A stretch of 64,000 bases of DNA from Amycolatopsis lurida (GTDB lineage: Bacteria > Actinomycetota > Actinomycetes > Mycobacteriales > Pseudonocardiaceae), in NCBI RefSeq assembly GCF_900105055.1, contig NZ_FNTA01000004.1, positions 3,317,501 to 3,381,500 of the forward strand, written 5' to 3'. The position numbers were made by a program, and so were the translations under genes. The notes under the pieces are model-generated. The model searched no databases. It saw only the letters and a program-made list of their open reading frames with translations, and was not told the DNA's origin. Of this stretch, positions 23,597 to 31,352 are shown one piece after another (position 1 is the first letter of the stretch; each line of letters opens with the position of its first letter).

Positions 23597-24762
23597 GCGC
23601 CACCTGACCCCGGATCTTGTGGCCGCAAGCGGTGGTTGCCCGCTCTCCCGGGATGCGGGATGTGGGCGACCTGGTCGTCGGGCAACTGGCCCTGGTGGTG
23701 GTTCGGGATCGAGGTCTCGGCCGGCGCGGACCGGTGGCCGGCGGTCGCGAGCCGCTGCGGGCGGACACCGTAGCGCTGCTGCTCCTCCGGGGAGAGCGAC
23801 TCGATGATGCTCTGCTGCGCCTCGGCCGGGAGACCGTGCAGGATCTGCATGACGCGGTCCTTGCGGCGGACCGCGCCCATCCGGGTCGGCACGCCGGGCG
23901 TCGGCTGCATCTGCGGCGGCACCCCGCTGACGTCCTCGACACCACCCGCGTGGTGACCGGCCTCGAACATCGCGCGCTCCGCGGCGAGCTGGGCCGAGTC
24001 CTTCTCCTCGCTCATGCCGATGGGGCCGTCCATCTTGCCGTTGAGGAACTGCTTGACGACCGGTTCCTCGCTGGTCAGCAGCACCTCGCGCGGGCCGAAC
24101 ATGACCAGTTCCTTGCGGAAGAGCATGCCGAGGTTGTCCGGGACGGTGCGGGCGAGGTTGATGTTGTGCGTGACGATCAGGAACGTCGCGTCGATCTGCG
24201 CGTTGACGTCCAGGAAGAGCTGCGAGATGTAGGTGGTGCGGACCGGGTCGAGACCGGAGTCCGGCTCGTCGACCAGGATGATCTGCGGGTCCAGCACCAG
24301 GGCGCGGGCGAGCCCGGCGCGTTTGCGCATACCACCGGAGATCTCGCCGGGCAGCTTCTTGTCGGCGCCGTTGAGACCGGTCATCTCGAGCTTCTCGAGC
24401 ACGATCCGGCGGACCTCGGTCTCCGACTTCTTCGTGTGCTCGCGCAGGGGGAACGCCACGTTGTCGTAGAGGTTCATCGAGCCGAAGAGCGCGCCGTCCT
24501 GGAAGAGGACGCCGAAGAGCTTGCGCACCTCGTAGAGCTGGTGTTCGGAGCACGTCACGATGTCGACGCCGTTGATCATGCACCGGCCACGGTCCGGCTT
24601 GAGCAGACCGATCATCGACTTCAAGAAGACGGACTTACCGGTTCCGGACGGGCCGAGCATCGCCGAAACCTCGCCCGGAGGCAGGGTCAGCGTGACGTCC
24701 CGCCAGATGGCCTGCTTACCGAAGGACTTGGAAAGACCTTCGATGACCACCTCGGCACCCAT
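23593..24762 (-). CDS. mkl: Mce transporter ATPase (Mkl/MceG)
   Basis: 389 residues. The ATG at 24762 has GGAGGTG upstream; longer in-frame starts up to 24858 lack a site. ABC ATPase core: Walker A GPSGTGKS (37-44), signature SGGMRKR, Walker B IILVDEPDSGLD, and His-loop VTHN. A C-terminal extension of about 130 residues (Pro/Gln/His-rich) goes beyond the ABC fold, as in mycobacterial MceG. It powers lipid import by the YrbE permease. In mycobacteria the gene is also near rpoB but not in an mce operon; here it leads the operon. Confidence 0.95.
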   Translation of the reverse strand: MGAEVVIEGLSKSFGKQAIWRDVTLTLPPGEVSAMLGPSGTGKSVFLKSMIGLLKPDRGRCMINGVDIVTCSEHQLYEVRKLFGVLFQDGALFGSMNLYDNVAFPLREHTKKSETEVRRIVLEKLEMTGLNGADKKLPGEISGGMRKRAGLARALVLDPQIILVDEPDSGLDPVRTTYISQLFLDVNAQIDATFLIVTHNINLARTVPDNLGMLFRKELVMFGPREVLLTSEEPVVKQFLNGKMDGPIGMSEEKDSAQLAAERAMFEAGHHAGGVEDVSGVPPQMQPTPGVPTRMGAVRRKDRVMQILHGLPAEAQQSIIESLSPEEQQRYGVRPQRLATAGHRSAPAETSIPNHHQGQLPDDQVAHIPHPGRAGNHRLRPQDPGSGGA

Positions 24763-25024
24763 CGCACCTCCAGGAGCTGTTCCGCGTCGTCGCGCACTGC
24801 CGTCCCGTGCCACTGGCCCGGGAGGACGCATGCGTTCGCGCAGCGATCCCCGCGTCAACCAGGTGCAACGAGCTGAGTGCGAACAGGTTACTCACGAGTT
24901 TTCTTTTCTGGCCAGACCCGCGGGTAACTTTTCGCGCAGCCCGCCGCCTGCCCACGCACCGCTTGCAGCACCGTAGTGCACGTCACTCCGGTGCGCAGAT
25001 CCACAGCGGGAGGTGCCCGGCCCG

Positions 25025-25167
25025 GATCGCGATTAGGGGGCTAAACGCAGGTCAGCGCCCCTGTCGCCGTCCGCACCGCGCGGATCGCGTTTAGCGGGCT
25101 AAACGCGATCCGGTGCCCAGATGCTTAGCGTGGCTACGCGTCGCGATCAGGGGGCTAAACGCAGGTC
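25025..25167. repeat. three TTTAGC/GCTAAA palindromes
   Basis: Units at 25025-25053 (asymmetric form ending CGCAGGTC), 25083-25110 (perfect 13-bp arms around GG) and 25140-25167 (asymmetric, GATCAG variant). They follow the rplL terminator in the direction of rplL transcription. Confidence 0.88.
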
Positions 25168-25183
25168 GGTGGCCGGAGACAGC

Positions 25184-25219
25184 GAAGGGGCGGGCATCCG
25201 TGTGGATGCCCGCCCCTTC
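25184..25219 (-). terminator. rplJL terminator
   Basis: Perfect 16-bp arms GAAGGGGCGGGCATCC and GGATGCCCGCCCCTTC around a 4-base loop, 34 bases after the rplL stop. No U-tract. Confidence 0.8.
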
Positions 25220-25253
25220 GACGGTGCTGCGGTAGGCGCTGACGCGCCCGGGA

Positions 25254-25640
25254 TCACTTGATGGTGATCTTGGCGCCCGCGGCCTCGAGCTTCTCCTTGG
25301 CGGCCTCGGCGGCCTCCTTGTCGACCTTCTCCAGGAGGGCCTTGGGAGCGGCCTCGACCAGCTCCTTGGCCTCCTTCAGGCCCAGACCGGAGACGACCTC
25401 ACGGACGACCTTGATGACCTGGATCTTCTTGTCACCGGCGGACTCGAGGACGACGTCGAACTCGTCCTGCTCCTCGGCGGCCGCGGCGGGGGCGGCACCC
25501 GGGGCGGCGGCGACGACGGCAGCCGGGGCGGCCGCGGTCACGTCGAAGGTGGTCTCGAATTCCTTCACGAACTCGGACAGCTCAAGAAGGGTGAGCTCCT
25601 TGAAGGCGTCGATCAGCTCGGCGGTGCTCAGCTTCGCCAT
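25254..25640 (-). CDS. rplL: ribosomal protein L7/L12
   Basis: 128 residues, full length. The N-terminal dimerisation helices (TAELIDAFKELTLLELSEF), an Ala-rich hinge and the C-terminal factor-binding domain (KIQVIKVVREVVSGLGLKEAKELV) are all present. The ATG at 25640 has GAGAGGAAAG upstream. It forms the stalk that recruits translation GTPases, bound to L10. Second gene of the rplJ-rplL pair, 47 bases apart, ended by a strong hairpin. Confidence 0.99.
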   Translation of the reverse strand: MAKLSTAELIDAFKELTLLELSEFVKEFETTFDVTAAAPAAVVAAAPGAAPAAAAEEQDEFDVVLESAGDKKIQVIKVVREVVSGLGLKEAKELVEAAPKALLEKVDKEAAEAAKEKLEAAGAKITIK

Positions 25641-25687
25641 GGTGGCTTTCCTCTCTGAAACGAACTAAAAGTTCGGGGTGGGGGTGT

Positions 25688-26239
25688 TCAGCTCTCGGCG
25701 GGTGCTTCGGCTGCTTCGGTACCGGCGTTGCGCTGCTTCTCCTCCAGCGCGGCAGCCAGGCGGGCGACCTGGGACGCCGGCGCCTGGAACAGCGCGGCGG
25801 CCTGGGACAGCTTCGCCTTGAACGCGCCCGCCGCCTTGGCGAGCAGGACCTCACGGCTGTCGAGATCGGCGATCTTGGTGATCTCGTCCACGGACAGCGT
25901 CTTGCCGTCCATGTAGCCGCCCTTGATCACAAGCGCGTTGTTGTCCTTCGCGAAGTCGCGAAGCGCCTTCGCGGCGTCAACAGCTTCACCTTCGACGAAG
26001 GCGATCGCGGTCGGGCCGACGAACAGGTCCTCGAGACCCTCGATTCCGGCGTCCGTGGCGGCACGCTTGACGAGGGTGTTCTTCGCGACCCGGTACTTGG
26101 CATTGGTGCCGAGAGCGCGGCGCAGCTGGGACAGCTGGGACACGGAGAGGCCGGTGTACTGGGTAACGACTGTGGCCGAGCTGCTGCGGAAGCTCTCCGC
26201 GATCTCGGCGACGGCCGCCTCCTTGTCGGGCTTCGCCAT
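25688..26239 (-). CDS. rplJ: ribosomal protein L10
   Basis: 183 residues from an ATG at 26239 with GAGAGGAGG as ribosome binding site. Typical L10: KEAAVAEIAESFRSS start, RVAKNTLVKRAA RNA-binding segment and a C-terminal Ala-rich helix for L7/L12 dimers. It is preceded by an L10-type leader that probably mediates autoregulation by the L10-L7/L12 complex. Confidence 0.99.
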   Translation of the reverse strand: MAKPDKEAAVAEIAESFRSSSATVVTQYTGLSVSQLSQLRRALGTNAKYRVAKNTLVKRAATDAGIEGLEDLFVGPTAIAFVEGEAVDAAKALRDFAKDNNALVIKGGYMDGKTLSVDEITKIADLDSREVLLAKAAGAFKAKLSQAAALFQAPASQVARLAAALEEKQRNAGTEAAEAPAES

Positions 26240-26289
26240 GGTCGCCTCCTCTCTTGGCTAGTGGTCCACTGGCCTTGAGAGCCCTGAAA

Positions 26290-26450
26290 CGACGAAACGC
26301 CCCAGCGCAGACAGGCGCGGGGCGTCAGGGCACACGACGACATGCGTCGTGGACGAGCCTCGTTCCTCCTGCGCGGGTCGCCCGCCCTAGCGGGGCCTTC
26401 GTTCTCCAGGCCAGATGACCGGGAGAAGACCAGCGGTCTTCGGTAGAACC
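26290..26450 (-). ncRNA. ribosomal protein L10 leader with attenuator-like hairpin
   Basis: The transcript upstream of rplJ contains the L10-leader core: ACCGAAGACCGCTGGTC, then a structured segment with GGGCGACCCGCGCAGGAGG, as in actinobacterial L10 leaders. Further down, CGCCCCGCGC and GCGCTGGGGCG pair around a short loop, followed by TTTCGTCGTTT, which looks like an attenuator. L10 in complex with L7/L12 binds such leaders to repress its own operon. Boundaries are approximate. Confidence 0.7.
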
Positions 26451-26500
26451 TTGACAAGAATACGTGACCCTGATTTGCCTCCGGCGGCACCCCCTGCCAA

Positions 26501-26526
26501 ATCGCGTTCAGCGGGCTAAACGCGAC
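26501..26526. repeat. TTTAGC/GCTAAA palindrome
   Basis: ATCGCGTTCAGCGG followed by GCTAAACGCGAC; 11-bp arms with one mismatch. It lies between the divergent rplJ leader and the plus-strand gene at 26568. Confidence 0.85.
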
Positions 26527-26567
26527 CGGCGGAGTGCGCGGAACGGCTCGCGAGGCATCATGGTGAC

Positions 26568-27413
26568 GTGGCGGAGCAGCGTGATGACGGAAAGCCGGAC
26601 AACGAGCCCGGCACGGACATCGAGCCCAAGGCGGGAGGTCAGCCCGCGCCCCGGCTGGATGAGGAGCAACTGCGCCAGTTCCAGCAGTTTCAGCAGTTCC
26701 AGGACTATCTGAAGTTCACCGAGGCGCAGCAGCAGGGTCTCGTGCCGACACAGCCCGCGCAGCCCATGACCCAGCACTACGGAGGACAGCCTCCGGCGCC
26801 TCCGGGCCCGCCGCATGGCGAGCTCGTGCATGCCCCTCGGCCACGCGTGCCGCGCTGGCTGCGGCGACTGGGCGGAAAGCTGCTCGCCTGGGTCATCGTG
26901 ATCGTGCTGATCTGCGTCGGCGCCACCATCGTCTACCGGCAGTTCTTCCCCAGCGACGCCGGGCAGAACACGGCGACATTCGTCCAAGGCGGCGGTGGCA
27001 AGCACCGCACGAACCAGGTGCTTTCGACCAACCCATGGGAGGCCGTGCGGGCCATCTACGACACGATCGGCAAGCCGTACCCGCCTGCCACCCGCGTCGA
27101 AAAGGTCTGCCTGTCGATGAGTGAACAGGCGCAGGCCCAATTCGCCCGCGACCTCGGCTATCCGGACTGCGCGACCGCCGTCCCGGCCTTGAACGCGAAG
27201 GTCACCGACATCACGCCGTACATCTACGCCGTACGCCCGATGTCGAGCGTGGTCCCGCGGCAGAATCTGACGATCCACTCGTGCTGGTACACCATCCGCG
27301 GTGGCCCCCAGCTGGGCAGCTTCACCCTGCAGGAAGTCGAGATGGGCCAATGGTTGATCACCGGGCACTCGAACTCCCCCGACCCGTGCCCCGCCCCGCC
27401 CACCGGCAACTGA
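26568..27413 (+). CDS. single-pass membrane protein of unknown function
   Basis: 281 residues from a GTG at 26568. The cytoplasmic N-terminus is charged and Gln/Pro-rich, with a QFQQFQQFQDYLKFTEAQQQ stretch, then PRVPRWLRRLGGK and one transmembrane helix (about 107-126). The extracytoplasmic part (about 130-281) has four cysteines that could form two disulfides, and ends in a beta-rich segment with CWYTIRGGPQLGSF. I recognise it only as an actinobacterial membrane protein of unknown function. Divergent from rplJ and followed by three palindromes. Confidence 0.8.
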   Translation: MAEQRDDGKPDNEPGTDIEPKAGGQPAPRLDEEQLRQFQQFQQFQDYLKFTEAQQQGLVPTQPAQPMTQHYGGQPPAPPGPPHGELVHAPRPRVPRWLRRLGGKLLAWVIVIVLICVGATIVYRQFFPSDAGQNTATFVQGGGGKHRTNQVLSTNPWEAVRAIYDTIGKPYPPATRVEKVCLSMSEQAQAQFARDLGYPDCATAVPALNAKVTDITPYIYAVRPMSSVVPRQNLTIHSCWYTIRGGPQLGSFTLQEVEMGQWLITGHSNSPDPCPAPPTGN

Positions 27414-27432
27414 CCTCGCGTCTTCACCCTCA

Positions 27433-27535
27433 GATCGCGTTTAGCCTGCTAAAGGCGACGTGCGCCCCGGATCGCGATTAGGGAGCTAAACGCAGGTCGG
27501 CCGCCAGATCGCGATTAGGGGGCTAAACGCAGGTC
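27433..27535. repeat. three TTTAGC/GCTAAA palindromes, one overlapping a stop codon
   Basis: Units at 27433-27459, 27470-27498 and 27507-27535 fill the gap between convergent genes. The last unit overlaps the TGA stop (27534-27536) of the minus-strand hydrolase gene. Confidence 0.88.
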
Positions 27536-28298
27536 AGAGGTCGTGCGAAGTCAGGAAGCCGGTCAGGGCGGAGCCGAAGGCGGGGTGCATGACGGCGGCC
27601 ATGTGGTCGCCGGGGACGCGGACGAGGCGGGCGCCGGCGATGGCGGCGGCCAGGCGTTCGGGTTCCGCGGCCAGCGGGTCGGTGTCCCCGGCGAGGATCA
27701 GGGTCGGCACCGCGATCGCCGTCAGGTCCAGTTTCGGATTCGCCGTCCCGCGCGCGACGGCCGCCAGCGCGATCCGGTCCGCCCGCAGGGCGTCGGCCAA
27801 CAGACGAAACGGCGCCGAAGACGGCGGAAGCGTCGAAGGGTCCGAAGCGAGCAGCGCCTCGCTGATCGCCTCCGGCGTGACGACACGGGTGTCCACGCCG
27901 CCGAAGTCGACGATCCCCGAGCCGACCCCGCCGATCGCGAGACACCGGATCCGCGGGTCGGCGGCCACCGCGCCGAGCGCGATCATCGCGCCCATCGAGT
28001 AGCCGACCATCGACACCTCGTCGAGGTTCAGCGCGTCGAGCAGCGCCGAAACGTCGCGGACCATCGCGTCGTCGCCGTAGCTCGCCTCGTCGTGCGGTTT
28101 CGCCGATCGTCCGTGGCCGCGCGCGTCCAGGCTGATCACGGTCAACCCCGCGTCCTGGAGCGTGTCGACGACACCCGGCGCGATCCAGTTGGCGTTCGTG
28201 TCCGCGGCGAAGCCGTGTTGCAGCAGCACCGGACGCCCTCGGCCTTCCCAAACGGTGTAGCTCAGCTGAAGCCCGTCGAACGACGCGAAGGTAGGCAT
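27534..28298 (-). CDS. alpha/beta hydrolase
   Basis: 254 residues from an ATG at 28298; an in-frame TTG at 28310 is possible, and neither has a clear ribosome binding site. Alpha/beta fold with oxyanion HGF (LLQHGFAAD), a DARGHGRS strand-turn, nucleophile elbow GYSMG (Ser near residue 101), an acid in LAGDTDPLAA and the catalytic His in PGDHMAAV. The full triad indicates an active esterase, lipase or C-C hydrolase; the substrate is unknown. It lies on the same strand as rplA but beyond its terminator, so it is probably transcribed separately. Confidence 0.88.
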   Translation of the reverse strand: MPTFASFDGLQLSYTVWEGRGRPVLLQHGFAADTNANWIAPGVVDTLQDAGLTVISLDARGHGRSAKPHDEASYGDDAMVRDVSALLDALNLDEVSMVGYSMGAMIALGAVAADPRIRCLAIGGVGSGIVDFGGVDTRVVTPEAISEALLASDPSTLPPSSAPFRLLADALRADRIALAAVARGTANPKLDLTAIAVPTLILAGDTDPLAAEPERLAAAIAGARLVRVPGDHMAAVMHPAFGSALTGFLTSHDL

Positions 28299-28315
28299 GC
28301 CCTCAAGCAAACACG

Positions 28316-28351
28316 AAAAAGGGGCGGCCCCGCCGTAGCGGGACCGCCCCC
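28316..28351 (-). terminator. rplKA intrinsic terminator
   Basis: On the minus strand GGGGGCGGTCCCGC pairs with GCGGGGCCGCCCC around TACG, immediately followed by TTTTT. A classic Rho-independent terminator 25 bases after rplA. Confidence 0.92.
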
Positions 28352-28375
28352 TTGTCAGTGATGTCTAACTCAGAC

Positions 28376-29089
28376 TCACGCGTCCTCGGAGAGGAGGTTG
28401 CGGGTGCGGGCCGGGTCGACCGGGACACCCGGGCCCATCGTCGTGGAGATCGTGACCTTCTTCAGGTAGCGACCCTTCGCCGACGACGGCTTGGCGCGGA
28501 GGATCTCGTCCAGCGCGGCCGCGTAGTTCTCCACCAGCTTCTCGGTGTCGAACGAGGCCTTGCCGATGACGAAGTGCAGGTTGGCCTGCTTGTCCACGCG
28601 GAAGTTGATCTTACCGCCCTTGATGTCCGTCACGGCCTTCGCGACCGCGGGGGTCACGGTGCCGGTCTTCGGGTTCGGCATCAGGCCACGCGGGCCGAGG
28701 ATGCGGGCGATACGGCCGACCTTCGCCATCTGGTCCGGCGTCGCGATCGCGGCGTCGAACTCGAGCCAGCCACCCTGGATGCGCTCGATCAGTTCGTCGG
28801 TGCCGACCACGTCCGCGCCGGCGGCCTCGGCCTCGGCGGCCTTGTCACCAACGGCGAAAACAATGACGCGGGCGGTCTTACCGGTGCCGTGCGGCAGGTT
28901 CACGGTGCCGCGGACCATCTGGTCGGCCTTGCGAGGGTCGACACCGAGGCGCATGGCGACCTCGACGGTGGCGTCCATCTTCGCGGAGGAAGTCTCCTTG
29001 GCCAGCTTCGCGGCCTCGAGCGGGGCGTAGAGCCGCTCGCGGTCCACCAGCTCAAGAGCCTTGCGGTAGGCCTTGCTGTGCTTGGGCAT
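28376..29089 (-). CDS. rplA: ribosomal protein L1
   Basis: 237 residues from an ATG at 29089. The L1 signature is clear: KAYRKALELVD start, VNLPHGTGK, FDAAIATPD, LGPRGLMPNPKTGTVT and a final ISTTMGPGVPVD. L1 binds the 23S stalk and in many bacteria represses translation of the L11-L1 operon. It follows rplK by 82 bases and ends at an intrinsic terminator. Confidence 0.99.
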   Translation of the reverse strand: MPKHSKAYRKALELVDRERLYAPLEAAKLAKETSSAKMDATVEVAMRLGVDPRKADQMVRGTVNLPHGTGKTARVIVFAVGDKAAEAEAAGADVVGTDELIERIQGGWLEFDAAIATPDQMAKVGRIARILGPRGLMPNPKTGTVTPAVAKAVTDIKGGKINFRVDKQANLHFVIGKASFDTEKLVENYAAALDEILRAKPSSAKGRYLKKVTISTTMGPGVPVDPARTRNLLSEDA

Positions 29090-29171
29090 TGCTTCTGTCC
29101 TTAACTCTTCAACGGATCAGTGTGGTGTTGGAGCCAGCACTCGGCTCTCCCACGGTGGTGCTGGGTGGAAC

Positions 29172-29606
29172 TCAGTCGACGACCGTGATGCCCATCGAGC
29201 GGGCGGTGCCGGCGATGATCTTCGCGGCCTGGTCGATGTCGTGCGCGTTCAGGTCGGATTCCTTGGTCTTCGCGATGTCGCGGACCTGGTCCCAGGTGAC
29301 CTTGGCGACCTTGGTCTTGTGCGGCTCGCCGGAACCCTTCTCCACGCCCGCGGCCTTCAGCAGCAGCTTCGCGGCCGGCGGCGTCTTGAGCTTGAAGTCG
29401 AACGAACGGTCTTCGTACACGGAGATCTCGACCGGGACGACGTCCCCGCGCTGCGACTCGGTCGCGGCGTTGTAGGCCTTGCAGAACTCCATGATGTTGA
29501 CGCCGTGCTGACCCAGCGCGGGGCCGACCGGCGGCGCGGGGTTGGCCGCACCCGCCTTGATCTGCAGCTTGATGATCGCCGCAAGCTTCTTCTTCTTGGG
29601 TGGCAT
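29172..29606 (-). CDS. rplK: ribosomal protein L11
   Basis: 144 residues from an ATG at 29606 with AAGGA upstream. Standard L11: KLQIKAGAANPAPPVGPALGQHG at the N-terminus (thiostrepton/GTPase-centre domain), then a C-terminal RNA-binding domain with TARSMGITVVD. Required for stringent-factor activation at the ribosome. First of the rplK-rplA pair, 78 bases after nusG. Confidence 0.99.
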   Translation of the reverse strand: MPPKKKKLAAIIKLQIKAGAANPAPPVGPALGQHGVNIMEFCKAYNAATESQRGDVVPVEISVYEDRSFDFKLKTPPAAKLLLKAAGVEKGSGEPHKTKVAKVTWDQVRDIAKTKESDLNAHDIDQAAKIIAGTARSMGITVVD

Positions 29607-29684
29607 TTCGTTTGTTCCTTCTTACTGACTTGAGTCCCCCGCACACCTGCCAGTACGCGGGGACTGCCGGCCGTCTGGCGGCCG

Positions 29685-30518
29685 TCAGATCTTGGAGACC
29701 TGGTTGAACGACAGCTCGACCGGGGTCTCCCGGCCGAAGATCGACACCAGGACCTTCAGCTTCTGTCCGTCCACGTTGACCTCGGAGATCGTCGCGGGCA
29801 GCGTCGCGAACGGGCCGTCCATGACGGTGACCGACTCGCCGACCTCGAAGTCCACCTCGACCGCGGGGCCGCCCAGCTGCGACTCGGAAGCGGCGGCCTC
29901 GCCCTTGCCGGATTTGGCGGGGGCGGCCGTCTCGACCTTGGGCGCGAGGAATTTGAGCACCTCGTCCACGGTCAGCGGCGACGGACGTGACGTGGCACCG
30001 ACGAACCCGGTGACACCCGGCGTATTGCGCACCGCGCTCCACGAGGCGTCGTTCAGGTCCATGCGGACCAGGATGTAGCCGGGCAGCACCTTGCGCTGCA
30101 CCTGCTTGCGCTGGCCGTTCTTGATCTCGGTGACCTCTTCGGTCGGGACCTCGATCTGGAAGATGTAGTCCTCGACGTCCAGCGTCTGGGTGCGGGTCTC
30201 GAGGTTGGTCTTCACCTTGTTCTCGTAACCCGCGTACGAGTGCACGACGTACCACTCACCGGGAGCGGCGTTGAGTTCCGCGCGCATCTTCGCGACCGGG
30301 TCGACGTCCTCGTCGGCTTCGGCGGCGGTGTCGTCGGCTTCGTCGGATGCCTCTTCGGCCTCCGCGACATCTCCGGCTTCGTCGACCTCGTCGCCTGCGG
30401 CGGGCACCTCGACGGAGTCCAGGTGCTCGGACTGCTCGTCACCGAGTGCCGCGTGCACCTGCTCGTCGGAAAGCTCGGTCAGCTCATGACCGGCTGCTGT
30501 GCCGTTGTCGGAGGTCAC
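29685..30518 (-). CDS. nusG: transcription elongation/termination factor NusG
   Basis: 277 residues from a GTG at 30518 (AGAGGACGG upstream). Residues 1-85 are a long acidic extension rich in Glu, Asp and Ala, typical of actinobacterial NusG and absent in E. coli. The NGN domain follows (WYVVHSYAGYENKVKTNLE, LPGYILVRMDLND, TPGVTGFVG), then a KOW domain (FEVGESVTVMDGPFA...). It binds RNA polymerase and links it to Rho or ribosomes. It sits in the conserved secE-nusG-rplK-rplA order. Confidence 0.98.
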   Translation of the reverse strand: MTSDNGTAAGHELTELSDEQVHAALGDEQSEHLDSVEVPAAGDEVDEAGDVAEAEEASDEADDTAAEADEDVDPVAKMRAELNAAPGEWYVVHSYAGYENKVKTNLETRTQTLDVEDYIFQIEVPTEEVTEIKNGQRKQVQRKVLPGYILVRMDLNDASWSAVRNTPGVTGFVGATSRPSPLTVDEVLKFLAPKVETAAPAKSGKGEAAASESQLGGPAVEVDFEVGESVTVMDGPFATLPATISEVNVDGQKLKVLVSIFGRETPVELSFNQVSKI

Positions 30519-30594
30519 GTTCCGTCCTCTCAGTTGATCGGTTGCCGTGGCGCAGGCCACCGTGCGGTGCTCTCAGGCACCGCGGCCGGCTGCC

Positions 30595-31041
30595 TCAGCT
30601 GCCGAAGACGGCACCGACGACCTCTTTGAAGGCCAGGTCGAGGCCGCTCACCAGCGCCACCATGAACACCACGAAGACCAGCACCACCGCGGTGTAGGTG
30701 ACCATCTGCTTGCGGTTCGGCCAGATGACCTTGCGCAGCTCGGCCCAGACCTCACGGATGAAGCGCATGAGCCGGGCGAAGATCGACGCCTGCTTCGGCT
30801 TGCGGTCGCGCTTCGGAGTCGCCGTGCCTTTGGCGTCCTTGGACTTCTCGGTCTTGTCCCCGGCCTTCGCCTTGCCGGCGGGGCGGGTCTTGTCGTCCGA
30901 CTTGGCGTCGGCCTTACCGGACGGGCGCGCGGACGCACGGCGCTCACGCCGGGCAGCGGCGGTCACCGGGCGGGACTGTTCGTCGGGCTTCCGCCCGGCG
31001 CCGTCCTGCGCCTTCTCACCGCTGGCGTCGCTGTCGCTCAC
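30595..31041 (-). CDS. secE: preprotein translocase subunit SecE
   Basis: 148 residues. The GTG at 31041 has GGAGGA six bases upstream; another GTG at 31047 directly abuts that site. The first 90 residues are a charged Lys/Ala/Asp/Ser-rich cytoplasmic extension. The SecE core follows (FARLMRFIREVWAELRKVIWP, the amphipathic helix and Trp-Pro turn), with a single transmembrane helix (about 115-138). It stabilises SecY in the translocon. First gene after tRNA-Trp in the conserved cluster. Confidence 0.97.
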   Translation of the reverse strand: MSDSDASGEKAQDGAGRKPDEQSRPVTAAARRERRASARPSGKADAKSDDKTRPAGKAKAGDKTEKSKDAKGTATPKRDRKPKQASIFARLMRFIREVWAELRKVIWPNRKQMVTYTAVVLVFVVFMVALVSGLDLAFKEVVGAVFGS

Positions 31042-31074
31042 GACCACTCCTCCGCCTTCACCAGTTCGCTAACG

Positions 31075-31147
<73 letters not shown>

Positions 31148-31352
31148 TTGGAACCCCGATGCTCTGAGGTCCCGAGGACGCATTCCATCGTCCCCACCGC
31201 CGTGGCGGGGATGACCGTAGTGCGTTCCGAGACCAGAAGTCTACGGCAACCCCCGAACAGCTTCGCAACCGCGCCCCTCAAAGCGGCGCGGAGCAGCCTT
31301 CCGCGGGGAAACTCCCCCACGGCCGACCCCATGATCGTGCCACGATGTCGCC

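Larger units (their letters stand above)
24763..25253. other. mce operon upstream region with palindromes
   Basis: No gene is seen. It should hold the mce operon promoter near 24770-24960, but I cannot identify hexamers. The right part contains three interspersed palindromes and the rplL terminator. Confidence 0.5.

Noticed and set aside
22802..24583. 593-codon minus-strand frame as a permease fusion
   Set aside because: The upstream two thirds is an off-frame reading of mkl; the GTGA overlap at 23593-23596 sets the yrbEA start.
28352..28360. TTGTCAGTG as a third PafBC promoter
   Set aside because: There is no TANNNT eight bases downstream, and it lies at the 3' end of rplA pointing away from any start codon.
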